Shown piece by piece: positions 25,100 to 35,855 of a stretch of DNA of 39,528 bases. The translations under genes were made by a program, and so were the position numbers. The notes beneath the pieces were generated by a model. The model was not told the origin of the DNA. It saw nothing but the letters and a program-made list of their open reading frames with translations, and did not search any database. Location: NCBI RefSeq assembly GCF_030523955.1, contig NZ_JAUNHL010000025.1, forward strand, positions 1-39,528, written 5' to 3'. The number at the start of each line of letters is the position of its first letter. Within the stretch, counting starts at the first letter, position 1. Source of the DNA: Neisseria sp. GTDB lineage: Bacteria; Pseudomonadota; Gammaproteobacteria; Burkholderiales; Neisseriaceae.

Positions 25100-25129
25100 T
25101 ACTCGGGTAACCCTACCCGAGTATTTTTT
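25100..25129 (+). terminator. Rho-independent terminator of patA
   Basis: TACTCGGGTA pairs with TACCCGAGTA around ACCC and is followed by TTTTTT. Confidence 0.9.
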
Positions 25130-25164
25130 GGCCGTAAGACAGCAGATTCCCGACAGTACAACCA

Positions 25165-25234
25165 TATAGCGGATTTAATTACTTCGATACAAGGCGCAGC
25201 AGAGCCTTCGCGAAGGTTAAGTTAATCCGCTATA
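25165..25234. repeat. Short Correia-like element, 70 bp
   Basis: TATAGCGGATTTAATTACTT to AAGTTAATCCGCTATA with only ACAAGGCGCAGCAGAGCCTT in the middle. It is an internally deleted CREE that keeps both ends. Confidence 0.75.
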
Positions 25235-25269
25235 TCGAAACAGCCCGAAACCACCAATATGCCTGTCTG

Positions 25270-25313
25270 AAAAAATACGAAAAGCGGAAACCCGAACTGA
25301 TTCGGATTTCCGC
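25270..25313 (-). terminator. Rho-independent terminator of rpmF
   Basis: Read on the minus strand, GCGGAAA and TTTCCGC enclose CCGAA/TTCGG with a 4-base loop, followed by a T-rich run that merges into an uptake sequence (25260-25271). Confidence 0.75.
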
Positions 25314-25330
25314 CTGATTCATTGCCAAAC

Positions 25331-25510
25331 TTATTCGTCTTTGGCTTTTACCACTTTACGGCCACGGTACATACCATTGGGAGAAATATGGTGCGGACGG
25401 TGCACTTCGCCGGTAGCGCTGTCCACCGACAAAGCCGGTGCAGTCAGCGCATCGTGCGAGCGGTGCATACCGCGTTTAGAGGGAGATTTTTTATTTTGTT
25501 GAACGGCCAT
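25331..25510 (-). CDS. rpmF: 50S ribosomal protein L32
   Basis: This 59-residue basic protein begins [20 protein letters not shown] and continues [34 protein letters not shown], exactly the layout of bacterial L32. The zinc-binding cysteines found in some L32 versions are absent, as in many proteobacteria. The start is preceded by AGGAG. It follows yceD by 33 bp, the near-universal arrangement, and is part of the translation/lipid-synthesis cluster that continues, after an interruption, with plsX. Confidence 0.96.
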   Translation of the reverse strand: MAVQQNKKSPSKRGMHRSHDALTAPALSVDSATGEVHRPHHISPNGMYRGRKVVKAKDE

Positions 25511-25543
25511 TTCAAGCTCCTAAAATAATAAAGATAAAACCGG

Positions 25544-26047
25544 TTAGCTGCCGCTTTTCAGCCCTGCCAAAACGGCAAACGGATTGGGTTTGTCCTGATT
25601 GATTTTGTCCAAGGCATCACTTTCGCAATCATCGTGGCGAGGAGAAAACGGCAACGCCATCAGAATCTGATCTTCCAACAATGTGCGCACATCCAGCTCT
25701 TTTTCGGACACCATGCCTTCCAACTCTTCATCAGAAAGCATCGCCTCGTCCAAACTTTCCTCATCGGCAAACAGCACGATACGGCTGCGTTCTGCCAATT
25801 CAAAAGGCATGGGCTGCAAACAACGCTGGCACACCAGCGAGAGCCTGCCTTCGATAGACAATTCCAAAAACAAGCGTTGCCAACGATCGCAGCCGCCCTG
25901 AAGCGTGTACGACAATTCGGCTGCAGAGTCGGCGAGATAATCGTGCGACCACACGCGCTCATCCAAATCCTTCAGCGCGATTTTGCCCTGCAAACGCAGT
26001 TTTCCGGCGGCAAAGGAACCGGGTTCAATCAAATTAGCGGGTAACAT
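25544..26047 (-). CDS. yceD: DUF177/YceD-family 23S rRNA-accumulation protein
   Basis: The 167-residue protein of the DUF177 family has the CxxC pair in LVCQRCLQPM, an acidic central stretch (FADEESLDEAMLSDEELE) and the conserved ending LPFSPRHDDC and NPFAVLAGLK. In E. coli the homologue is linked to 23S rRNA metabolism; the family is nearly always found next to rpmF, as here. It starts at ATG 26047, divergent from maf across 51 bp. Confidence 0.92.
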   Translation of the reverse strand: MLPANLIEPGSFAAGKLRLQGKIALKDLDERVWSHDYLADSAAELSYTLQGGCDRWQRLFLELSIEGRLSLVCQRCLQPMPFELAERSRIVLFADEESLDEAMLSDEELEGMVSEKELDVRTLLEDQILMALPFSPRHDDCESDALDKINQDKPNPFAVLAGLKSGS

Positions 26048-26058
26048 AAACGCACTAT

Positions 26059-26085
26059 GATATAATTTTCAGGTATTAAGGTCAA
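26059..26085. promoter_or_regulatory. Divergent yceD/maf promoter region
   Basis: The 51-bp gap holds TATAAT (26061-26066, reading towards maf). On the other strand there is TTGACC (26080-26085) with TATATC (26059-26064) at a short 14-base spacing, reading towards yceD. The two sets overlap. Confidence 0.35.
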
Positions 26086-26098
26086 TGTTTTTACATAG

Positions 26099-26689
26099 AT
26101 GAATAAGCAACTTCCGTTAATCTTAGCTTCATCCTCGGTTTTCCGCCGCGCACAACTGGAAAAACTCGGCATCCCCTTCGAGAGTGCCGTACCTGATTTC
26201 GACGAAACTCCAGCCGATGGCGAACATGCGCAAGACACCGCCCTGCGGCTGTCCACTGGCAAAGCCCGCTCGCTGACCGCCCGTTTTCCGCGTGCACTGA
26301 TTATCGGCGCCGACCAAGTGGCCTACTGCAACGGCCGTCAGCTCGGCAAACCGATGAACGTAGCAAATGCACAACACATGCTGGCCGAATTAAGCGGCCA
26401 ACGCATTGAATTTTTCAGCGCCGTTTGCCTGCTCAATACCGTTTCAGACAGGCTTTACACCCATGTCGACCATACCGTTGTCACCATGCGCAATCTTAGC
26501 AACATACAAATCCGCCGCTATCTGGAGCGCGAACCCGATGCGATTTATTGCGCCGGCGCCGCCAAAAGCGAAGGTTTGGGCGCCGCCCTGCTCCACCGGA
26601 TAGACAGCAGCGACCCGAATGCCTTAATCGGCCTGCCGATATTCAGACTATTGGATTTTCTGGCGGTCGAAGGCGTTGAAATACTGTAA
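26099..26689 (+). CDS. maf: Maf-family nucleotide pyrophosphatase
   Basis: This 196-residue Maf/YceF-type protein starts LILASSSVFRRAQLEKLGIP and has DETPADGE, the GADQV motif (key Asp), GKPMNVANAQHML, and AIYCAGAAKSEGLGAALLHR with SSDPNALIGLP. The family hydrolyses non-canonical or modified nucleoside triphosphates; the YceF branch prefers 7-methyl-GTP, and neighbouring yceD/rpmF fits that branch. No strong ribosome-binding site is seen before ATG 26099. The RsmI-like gene follows after 27 bp, so both are probably cotranscribed. Confidence 0.93.
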   Translation: MNKQLPLILASSSVFRRAQLEKLGIPFESAVPDFDETPADGEHAQDTALRLSTGKARSLTARFPRALIIGADQVAYCNGRQLGKPMNVANAQHMLAELSGQRIEFFSAVCLLNTVSDRLYTHVDHTVVTMRNLSNIQIRRYLEREPDAIYCAGAAKSEGLGAALLHRIDSSDPNALIGLPIFRLLDFLAVEGVEIL

Positions 26690-26716
26690 CCCGATTATTT
26701 TTCAGACAGGCCTCCC

Positions 26717-27427
26717 ATGCCCCCTATTCTTTATCTTATTCCCACCCCGCTGGGCACCCCCGACACTCCCTGCCTGCTGCCGAACGAACAGGCGCAAATT
26801 ATCGGCCTCACCGACTTCGTAGTCGAAGCCGAAAAAACCGCACGTTCGCATTTAAAACATTTGGGCATTACCACCCCCATCCGCGAATTGAATCTGCAAA
26901 CGCTCAACGAACACACCGATCCGAAAACCTTGCCCGAACTGCTGAAACCCTTGCAACAAGGCCGCAGCATGGGCCTCCTCAGCGAGGCCGGTTGCCCGGC
27001 AGTGGCCGATCCCGGCGCCAATCTGGTAGCGCTGGCGCACACACACGGTTTTGAGGTACACCCCTTGGTCGGCCCCTCCAGCTTGCTGTTGGCTTTAATG
27101 GCTTCCGGCGCCAACGGCCAGAATTTCGCTTTCAAAGGCTATCTGCCGGCGGAAAAAAACGAACGGATTGCCGCACTGAAAGCGCTGGAACAACGTTCAC
27201 GCCAATACAACGAAACCCAGCTGTTTATCGAAACGCCTTACCGCAACAACGCCCTGCTCGCCGACGCCGTCGCCACCCTGCACCCAGCCACCCGTTTATG
27301 CACCGCCTGCGATTTAACTTTACCGACACAAACCATTATCAGCCGCCCGATTGCCGATTGGAAAAAAGCAGACAGCTTGCCGGATTTTAAAAAACGCCCG
27401 ACTATTTTTGTGCTGCATGCCGGCTAA
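26717..27427 (+). CDS. RsmI-like SAM-dependent methyltransferase (tetrapyrrole methylase family)
   Basis: The 236-residue protein has the tetrapyrrole-methylase fold order: ILYLIPTPLG at the start, VVEAEKTARSHLKHLGI, GLLSEAGCPAVADPGANLV (SAM-binding loop), HPLVGPSSLLLALMASG and FKGYLPAEKNER. This resembles RsmI, which methylates C1402 ribose of 16S rRNA, but the protein is shorter, lacks the C-terminal extension of RsmI and has a modified N-terminus (PTPLGTPD). It is probably the RsmI paralogue common in Neisseriaceae, with unknown target. It lies in a two-gene unit with maf; the tRNA-Pro promoter overlaps its end. Confidence 0.85.
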   Translation: MPPILYLIPTPLGTPDTPCLLPNEQAQIIGLTDFVVEAEKTARSHLKHLGITTPIRELNLQTLNEHTDPKTLPELLKPLQQGRSMGLLSEAGCPAVADPGANLVALAHTHGFEVHPLVGPSSLLLALMASGANGQNFAFKGYLPAEKNERIAALKALEQRSRQYNETQLFIETPYRNNALLADAVATLHPATRLCTACDLTLPTQTIISRPIADWKKADSLPDFKKRPTIFVLHAG

Positions 27428-27436
27428 ACCGGCTGC

Positions 27437-27465
27437 TTGCCAAACCGCAATTTCCCCGCTATAAT
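27437..27465 (+). promoter_or_regulatory. tRNA-Pro promoter
   Basis: TTGCCA (27437-27442) and TATAAT (27460-27465) are separated by 17 bp. Transcription would start about 5-7 bases before the mature tRNA. Confidence 0.75.
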
Positions 27466-27477
27466 GCCCAGCTTATT

Positions 27478-27554
<77 letters not shown>

Positions 27555-27560
27555 AACACC

Positions 27561-27597
27561 GCCCGCTTTGATGATTCAAAGCGGGCAATTTTAATTT
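27561..27597 (+). terminator. Terminator of tRNA-Pro
   Basis: GCCCGCTTTG pairs perfectly with CAAAGCGGGC around ATGATT, followed by AATTTTAATTTT. Confidence 0.9.
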
Positions 27598-27661
27598 TGC
27601 CGGCAAACCAATCTCACTCAACCGGCTCATTCCACCGTTTTCACTTTGTTTCCTACCTCAA

Positions 27662-27703
27662 CATGCCTGTCTGAAAACAGCACTCGTTTTTCAGACAGGC
27701 ATG
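27662..27703. terminator. Uptake-sequence hairpin
   Basis: CATGCCTGTCTGAAAA (27662-27677) pairs with its inverted copy ending at 27703; the loop is 10-14 bases. Confidence 0.7.
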
Positions 27704-27770
27704 CGGATATTTCCTGCGAATCCATAACGCGAAGCTGTTATAATTCCGCCTTATCTTTTTAAATCCATAA

Positions 27771-30428
<2,658 letters not shown>

Positions 30429-30455
30429 ACGCCAAACAGTTTCCTGATATAACCA

Positions 30456-30518
30456 ATGCCTGTCTGAAAACAAGCTTGCGCGTTTTGGCGAAGCTAAAAG
30501 TTTTCAGACAGGCATTTT
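30456..30518. terminator. Uptake-sequence inverted pair with long loop, after leuS
   Basis: TGCCTGTCTGAA (30457-30468) faces its inverted copy (30503-30514), followed by TTTTCT. The spacer has GCTTGCGCGTTTT, the same core as the pair at 7941-7998. Confidence 0.7.
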
Positions 30519-30762
30519 CTCATATCCTCTGCACCGATTAATCCCGTTATAACAGCTATTCTCTTGATAAACAAATACACATCTGAATCCATTGCGAAAA
30601 TACGCTATACTTTTGTATACGAAAAAGAAAGCATCATCGAAGGAAAACATAAGCAGTCGTCCACGCGACTTCAAAACGTCATCATACAAGCAATGTTTTC
30701 TGCCAAATGATATGCCTGTCTGAAAACAAACCAACCGAAAATCCACTGCATAGGAGAACTCC
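30519..30762. other. Intergenic region before aroQ
   Basis: This AT-rich stretch holds a small dyad TATAC-TTTT-GTATA (30606-30619) that could include a -10 box, and one uptake sequence (30713-30724) 39 bases before aroQ. I see no convincing -35 box and no gene. Confidence 0.4.
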
Positions 30763-31203
30763 ATGACTTCCGTTCTGGTTATCAACGGCCCCAACCTCAA
30801 CCTGCTCGGCACCCGCGAGCCGCATATTTACGGCGCAGAAACGCTTGCCGATGTCGAAAACCATCTGACACAAACCGGCAGCGATCTTGGCATGAGTGTC
30901 AGCTGTTTCCAAAGCAACAGCGAAGGCGACATTGTTAGCCGTATTCATCAAGCACGCGGCGAAACCGATTACATCATCATCAATGCCGGCGCCTACACCC
31001 ATACCAGCGTCGCCATCCGCGATGCCATCAGCGGTGTTGACATTCCGTTTGTAGAAGTCCATATCTCCAACGTCCACGCCCGCGAAGCCTTCCGCCACCA
31101 CTCTTATTTGTCCGACAAAGCCGTCGGCGTAATCGTCGGCCTCGGCACCTACGGCTACGAAGCCGCCTTGCGTTTCTTACACCGCCAACCAAACAAAAAA
31201 TAA
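30763..31203 (+). CDS. aroQ: Type II 3-dehydroquinate dehydratase
   Basis: AroQ dehydrates 3-dehydroquinate to 3-dehydroshikimate in the shikimate pathway. The 146-residue protein has the complete type II pattern: [19 protein letters not shown] (catalytic Arg and flexible-loop Tyr), [54 protein letters not shown] (catalytic His) and a final [16 protein letters not shown] precedes the ATG. accB/accC, often seen after aroQ, do not follow; a terminator and a CREE do. Confidence 0.96.
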   Translation: MTSVLVINGPNLNLLGTREPHIYGAETLADVENHLTQTGSDLGMSVSCFQSNSEGDIVSRIHQARGETDYIIINAGAYTHTSVAIRDAISGVDIPFVEVHISNVHAREAFRHHSYLSDKAVGVIVGLGTYGYEAALRFLHRQPNKK

Positions 31204-31216
31204 GTTTTCCGGCATA

Positions 31217-31275
31217 TAAATTCCGGCGTCATTTACAGTATTTTCGTTAATACCGTGAATGACGCCGGAATTTTT
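31217..31275 (+). terminator. Long-stem terminator after aroQ
   Basis: AAATTCCGGCGTCATTTAC-GTATT pairs with its near-perfect reverse (AATACCGTGAATGACGCCGG) over about 24 bp with one mismatch and one G-U pair, and ends in TTTTT. Confidence 0.8.
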
Positions 31276-31288
31276 ACCAATAAACTGT

Positions 31289-31396
31289 TATAGCGGATTA
31301 AATTAATTTTCGATACAAGGCAGCAAGCCGCAGACAGTACAAGTAGTACGGCAAGGCGCAGCAACGCCGTAGCGAAAGTTAAGTTGATTCGCTATA
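31289..31396. repeat. Correia-like element, 108 bp
   Basis: TATAGCGGATTAAATTAATT to AAGTTGATTCGCTATA. Internally it matches the copies at 10196 (inverted) and 11745. It lies between convergent aroQ and mmsA. Confidence 0.85.
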
Positions 31397-31414
31397 CAGC
31401 CGACTGGCAGCGGC

Positions 31415-32914
31415 TCAGCCTAAAGTGGGCATGGAGAACACCGCGCCTTCGCGTACTTCGGAAGTCGGCCAGCGTTGGGTAACGGTTTTGCGGCGGGTGT
31501 AGAAACGGGTGCCGTCGGGGCCGTAGGTGCCCAAATCGCCGAACATCGACTGCTTCCAGCCGCCGAAGCTGTGGTAAGCCACCGGCACGGGCAATGGGAT
31601 GTTGATGCCAACCATGCCCACCAGGATATTGTCAGCGAAATAGCGGGCGGCTTCGCCGTCGCGGGTATAGATGCAGGTGCCGTTGCCGTAGATGTGGTTG
31701 TTGATCAGATCCATCGCCTCTTGCATGGTCTTCACGCGCACTACCTGCAACACCGGGCCGAAGATTTCTTCCTGATAGCTCACCATATCGGGGGTAACGT
31801 GATCGATCAACGTGCCGCCGAGGTAGAAGCCGTTTTCATAGCCGGGTACGCTGGGGTTGCGGCCGTCCACCACGATGGTGGCGCCCTGCTCTTCGGCGCT
31901 GGCAATGTAACCTTCCACTTTGGCTTTGTGCGCGGCAGTAATCAGCGGGCCGAAATGATTGGATTTGTCGGAAAACGGGCCGACTTTCATGGTTTTCATG
32001 CCTTCTTTGATACCGGCCACCATGCGTTCGGCGATTTCATCACCCACGGCCACCGCTACCGACAAGGCCATGCAGCGCTCGCCGGAAGAACCGAATGCTG
32101 CGCCCAACAGGGAATTGACCACATTGTCCAAATCGGCATCCGGCAACACGATGGCATGGTTTTTCGCGCCGCCGAGTGCTTGGCAGCGCTTGCCGTTGGC
32201 GGTGGCGGTGGCGTAGATGTATTTGGCGATCGGGGTGGAACCGACAAAGCTGACGGCCTGCACGCGGTTGTCGGTCAGCAGGGTATCCACCGCTTCTTTG
32301 CCGCCGTTCACCACGTTCAACACGCCGTCGGGCAAACCGGCTTCCTGCATCAGTTGCGCCAAAAACAGGCATACGCTCGGATCGCGCTCGGACGGCTTCA
32401 ATACAAAGGTGTTGCCGCACACGATGGCCAGCGGAAACATCCACAGCGGCACCATAGCCGGGAAGTTGAACGGGGTGATGCCGGCCACCACGCCCAAGGG
32501 TTGGAAGTCGCTCCAAGAATCGATGTCGGGGCCGACGTTTTTGCTGTATTCGCCTTTGAGCATTTCGGGTGCGCCGCAGGCGAACTCCACATTTTCGATG
32601 CCGCGCTGTAATTCGCCGGCGGCATCGTGCACGATCTTGCCGTGTTCCGAACCGATTAATTCGCAGATTTTGTCGCGGTTCTGCTCCAGCAGCTCTTTAT
32701 AGCGGAACATGATGCGCGCGCGTTTCATCACCGGTGTTTTGCGCCACTCGGGAAACGCGGCCTGCGCGGCGGCAACGGCTTCTTCTACCGTGGCTTTGCC
32801 CGCCAACGCCACTTGCTTGCTGACTTCGCCGGTGGAAGGATTGTAAACATCTTGCGTGTGGGCGGTATCGTTGATGATTTTGCCGTTGATAAAGTGGCCG
32901 ACAATGTGTGTCAT
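31415..32914 (-). CDS. mmsA: Methylmalonate-semialdehyde dehydrogenase (CoA-acylating)
   Basis: MmsA oxidises methylmalonate or malonate semialdehyde with NAD and CoA, giving propionyl- or acetyl-CoA plus CO2. The 499-residue aldehyde dehydrogenase has the MmsA/IolA features: FINGKI near the start, GVVAGITPFNFPAMVPLWMF, LKPSERDPS, FVGSTPIAKYIY, SSGERCMALS with C281 as nucleophile, and NIPLPVPVAYHSFGGWKQSM, FGDLGTYG at the end. It is the last gene of a minus-strand row with a permease and an iron-type alcohol dehydrogenase. mmsB, its usual partner, lies 4.5 kb away on the other side of the regulator. A role in valine/3-hydroxyisobutyrate breakdown fits. Confidence 0.93.
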   Translation of the reverse strand: MTHIVGHFINGKIINDTAHTQDVYNPSTGEVSKQVALAGKATVEEAVAAAQAAFPEWRKTPVMKRARIMFRYKELLEQNRDKICELIGSEHGKIVHDAAGELQRGIENVEFACGAPEMLKGEYSKNVGPDIDSWSDFQPLGVVAGITPFNFPAMVPLWMFPLAIVCGNTFVLKPSERDPSVCLFLAQLMQEAGLPDGVLNVVNGGKEAVDTLLTDNRVQAVSFVGSTPIAKYIYATATANGKRCQALGGAKNHAIVLPDADLDNVVNSLLGAAFGSSGERCMALSVAVAVGDEIAERMVAGIKEGMKTMKVGPFSDKSNHFGPLITAAHKAKVEGYIASAEEQGATIVVDGRNPSVPGYENGFYLGGTLIDHVTPDMVSYQEEIFGPVLQVVRVKTMQEAMDLINNHIYGNGTCIYTRDGEAARYFADNILVGMVGINIPLPVPVAYHSFGGWKQSMFGDLGTYGPDGTRFYTRRKTVTQRWPTSEVREGAVFSMPTLG

Positions 32915-32964
32915 GATATTTCTCCTTTAAAAATCAAAATATATAAATTGAAATGCTTGTTCTT

Positions 32965-33020
32965 TTCAGACGGCCTGATATTGATGAAGGCCGTCTGAAC
33001 AAACGGAATGCCTGTCTGAA
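32965..33020. repeat. Cluster of three uptake sequences of two dialects
   Basis: An inverted AG-type (32965-32976), a direct AG-type (32988-32999) and a direct TG-type copy (33009-33020) lie between the alcohol dehydrogenase gene and mmsA. The AG pair can form a hairpin that might attenuate mmsA. Confidence 0.7.
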
Positions 33021-33058
33021 CCGGAAACCTACTTTCGGCAGCTTGCATTAAACTGTAG

Positions 33059-34219
33059 CTACCAAAGCTCGCGGTAAATGGCAACGATTTCTTCTTTAGC
33101 GGGAATGCGCGGATTGTTGCCGGGCGAACCTGAAGCCAGTGCCTGCTCGGCCATGATTTCCACCACCGCGTCGAAATCGGCTTTCTGCACGCCGAATTCG
33201 GCCAAAGTCGGCACTTTCAATTCGCGGTTCAAGGCAACCAATTCATCAAGCAGCTTGCGGTTGGCGGTATCGGTGTCGTCGCCGGCAGCGGCCACGCCGA
33301 TGGCTCGGGCGCAGTCGGCGTAACGCTCCGCCGCCGCCGGAATGGAATAAGCGGTTACGGCGGGCAGCAGCATCGCGTTCGACAAGCCGTGCGGCACATG
33401 GAAAAACGCGCCGATCGGGCGGCTCATGCCGTGCACCAACGCCACGGAAGCGTTGTTAAAAGCAATGCCTGCCAGCGTCGAACCCAACATCATGGCTTCG
33501 CGTGCGGCGCGGTTGCCGCCGTCGTGATACACCGTACGCAGATTGGGGCCGATCAGGCGCATAGCCGCCAAAGCCTGGCTGTCACTGTATAAACCCGCTT
33601 TGCGGCTGACATAGGCCTCGATAGCATGGGTGAGCGCGTCAATGCCGGTGTCGGCGGTGGTGCGCGGCGGCACGCTGAGACTTAAGGTGTAATCGATAAT
33701 GGCGGCCGTGGGCATAAAAGCGGTGCCGACGCACAATAATTTTTCACTGTTGGCTTCGTCGGTGATCACCGTAACTTTGGTGCATTCCGAGCCGGTACCC
33801 GCCGTGGTGGGTATGGCAATCAGCGGTAAGCCTTTTTCGCTGACCAGACGCGGAAAACAATAATCGCGTATCGTGCCGCCGAATTTGCCCATCACGGCAA
33901 TCGCTTTGGCGCTGTCTATCGGGCTGCCGCCGCCCAATGCAATCACTACGTCGTAACTGCCGTTTTGCACCATCGCCACGCCGCCCATAATCGACGATGC
34001 CGTCGGCTCGGGAACTGTGTCATCATACACGTCCGCTACAATACCCGCCTCACGCAGCACAGAGAGCACTTGCTCCGCATAACCCAACTGCACCATCATT
34101 TTGTCGGTAACCAGCAGCGGTTTGCTGCCGCCCATCGCACGCACAAATTCCGGCAGTTTCTCGCAAGCCCCACTGCCGATCTGCATCATGCGGGGCAAAA
34201 CAATGGATTGAATGCTCAT
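33059..34219 (-). CDS. Iron-type (group III) alcohol dehydrogenase
   Basis: This 386-residue Fe-ADH-family protein has an N-terminal nucleotide-binding part with VIALGGGSPIDSAKAIAV (GGGS) and IPTTAGTGSE, then the metal-binding half: DALTHAIEAYVS and ALVHGMSRPIGAFFHVPHG, with the Asp and three His ligands of this family. It would interconvert an alcohol and an aldehyde or ketone with NAD(P). The substrate is not fixed by sequence; next to mmsA and a hydroxy-acid-type permease, a short hydroxy acid or diol is plausible. AGGAG precedes the ATG. It follows the permease by 37 bp that include an AG-type uptake sequence (34240-34251). Confidence 0.9.
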   Translation of the reverse strand: MSIQSIVLPRMMQIGSGACEKLPEFVRAMGGSKPLLVTDKMMVQLGYAEQVLSVLREAGIVADVYDDTVPEPTASSIMGGVAMVQNGSYDVVIALGGGSPIDSAKAIAVMGKFGGTIRDYCFPRLVSEKGLPLIAIPTTAGTGSECTKVTVITDEANSEKLLCVGTAFMPTAAIIDYTLSLSVPPRTTADTGIDALTHAIEAYVSRKAGLYSDSQALAAMRLIGPNLRTVYHDGGNRAAREAMMLGSTLAGIAFNNASVALVHGMSRPIGAFFHVPHGLSNAMLLPAVTAYSIPAAAERYADCARAIGVAAAGDDTDTANRKLLDELVALNRELKVPTLAEFGVQKADFDAVVEIMAEQALASGSPGNNPRIPAKEEIVAIYRELW

Positions 34220-34256
34220 TTGTTTCTCCTTCTTAATTTAGGCCGTCTGAAAGCCT

Positions 34257-35648
34257 TCAAAACGAGCCGAACATCGTACCGAACGTAATCACCGCCACTA
34301 AAGCCAATAGCGGCACCACCACGGCAACAATGAAGATATCCAGATAAGATTCTTTATGGGTTAAACCGCAGATCGCCAACATGGTAATCACCGCGCCGTT
34401 ATGGGGCAGCGCATCCAATCCGCCGGAAGCAATCGACGCCACACGGTGCATCAACTCGGGCGAAATACCGAATTGCTGCGCCATCTGCATATAGGTTTCG
34501 CCCATCACGTTCAACACGATACTCATGCCGCCCGAGGCCGAGCCGGTAATCCCCGCCATCACGTTAATCACAATCGCTTCGGAAATCAGCGGATTGTTAG
34601 GCGACAAACCGACCATAAAATCACGCAAAATCACAAAACCAGCCAAAGTGGCAATGACCGAACCGTAACCCACTTCGGATGCGGTGTTGAAAATCGGCAG
34701 GAGCGAACCCATCGCACCGTCGTTCACCGATTTTTTCAGGTTGCGCCAATATTTCATGTTGGCAAACACCAACATCAAACAACCTGCCAGCAAGGCCACG
34801 ATAATCGCCCACAAACCCGATACCGCGCTCAGCGACGTACCACCAAACTTCTTATCGGCCAGATAAGCCGTATCCATAACGGGGAATAAAAATTTGCTCA
34901 ACACATAATTCAACACGATAACCACTACAATCGGTGCCAAAGCCTGAAGCAGAGTCGGCAAATGTTTGAAATCCTGCTCTTTGATATTGGCATCATGATG
35001 CTCGCCGTAACCCTCACCCGCCGATAACGCGGTTTTCAGACGGCGCTGCATCCACCATACCCCGCCGGCAAACATAATCACACCGGCAATCAAGCCCAAG
35101 CCCGGTGCGGCAAAAGCATCGGTTTCAAAATAAGGCATCGGAATCGCATTCTGAATTGAAGGCGTGCCCGGCATCGCCGTCATAGTGAACGTGAGCGCCC
35201 CCACGGCAATCGCCCCGGGAATCAATCGCTTCGGAATATTGATTTCGCGAAACAGCGCAGCCGCAATCGGATACACGGCAAAGGTCACCACAAACACCGA
35301 CACACCGCCGTAAGTGAGCACCGCCGAAGCCACGATAATCGAAAGCAAAGCCTTCTGCTTGCCAAACTTCTCAACCAGCGCATAAGCAATGCTGTGCGCC
35401 GCACCCGAATCTTCCATCAGCTTGCCGAATACTGCGCCCAACAAAAAAATAGGGAAAAACTTAATCGCAAATCCGCCCATGCCCTGCATGAAAACCTGCG
35501 TGTAAGTGCCTAAAAGTTCATTACTCGGCGCACTGAACAATACCGCCAACATGGCAAGGATAGGCGCCAGAATCAACACGCTGACACCGCGGTAGGCCAG
35601 ATACATCAGCAAAAGCAGCGATAATATGATGCCTGTCAAACTCAACAT
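34257..35648 (-). CDS. GntP-family permease
   Basis: This 463-residue polytopic inner-membrane transporter of the gluconate:H+ symporter family has about 12 hydrophobic segments. Family blocks include GGFAIKFFPIFLLGAVFGKL, TYGGVSVFVVTFAVYPIA, TMTAMPGTPSIQNAIP, GYGSVIATLAGF, ASGGMSIVLNVMG and GGLDALPHNGAVITML. GntP relatives carry gluconate, other sugar acids or D-3-hydroxybutyrate; with a 3-hydroxybutyrate-dehydrogenase-like gene in the same regulon the latter is attractive. I chose ATG 35648 because GGAGATGTGAT lies upstream; the longer frame includes promoter DNA. First gene of the row permease, alcohol dehydrogenase, mmsA. A palindromic operator lies 39 bp upstream. Confidence 0.92.
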   Translation of the reverse strand: MLSLTGIILSLLLLMYLAYRGVSVLILAPILAMLAVLFSAPSNELLGTYTQVFMQGMGGFAIKFFPIFLLGAVFGKLMEDSGAAHSIAYALVEKFGKQKALLSIIVASAVLTYGGVSVFVVTFAVYPIAAALFREINIPKRLIPGAIAVGALTFTMTAMPGTPSIQNAIPMPYFETDAFAAPGLGLIAGVIMFAGGVWWMQRRLKTALSAGEGYGEHHDANIKEQDFKHLPTLLQALAPIVVVIVLNYVLSKFLFPVMDTAYLADKKFGGTSLSAVSGLWAIIVALLAGCLMLVFANMKYWRNLKKSVNDGAMGSLLPIFNTASEVGYGSVIATLAGFVILRDFMVGLSPNNPLISEAIVINVMAGITGSASGGMSIVLNVMGETYMQMAQQFGISPELMHRVASIASGGLDALPHNGAVITMLAICGLTHKESYLDIFIVAVVVPLLALVAVITFGTMFGSF

Positions 35649-35686
35649 ATCACATCTCCTCTGTATATTAATATTATTTGTATTTT

Positions 35687-35701
35687 GATACAAATTGTAT
35701 C
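35687..35701. promoter_or_regulatory. Candidate IclR operator, site 1
   Basis: GATACAA-A-TTGTATC, a perfect 7-bp dyad, lies between the divergent permease and iclR-type genes. The same 15-mer with one changed base is found at 38427-38441. Confidence 0.75.
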
Positions 35702-35855
35702 GTTTTATAAATTAATTCAACAAAACGGAAAAATGAAATGGAATTTTCTGATGGCTTCAATCAAATTATTTGTTATATAATTGATTTATAAGGCTAAAAA
35801 TATACAATTTAAGCATATTGTTTTTACTTATATCATTGATTGGAATACTGAAAAT

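Noticed and set aside
31475-32611. Open frame of 378 codons antisense to mmsA
   Set aside because: Histidine- and alanine-rich composition typical of a high-GC shadow frame; mmsA on the other strand is well supported.
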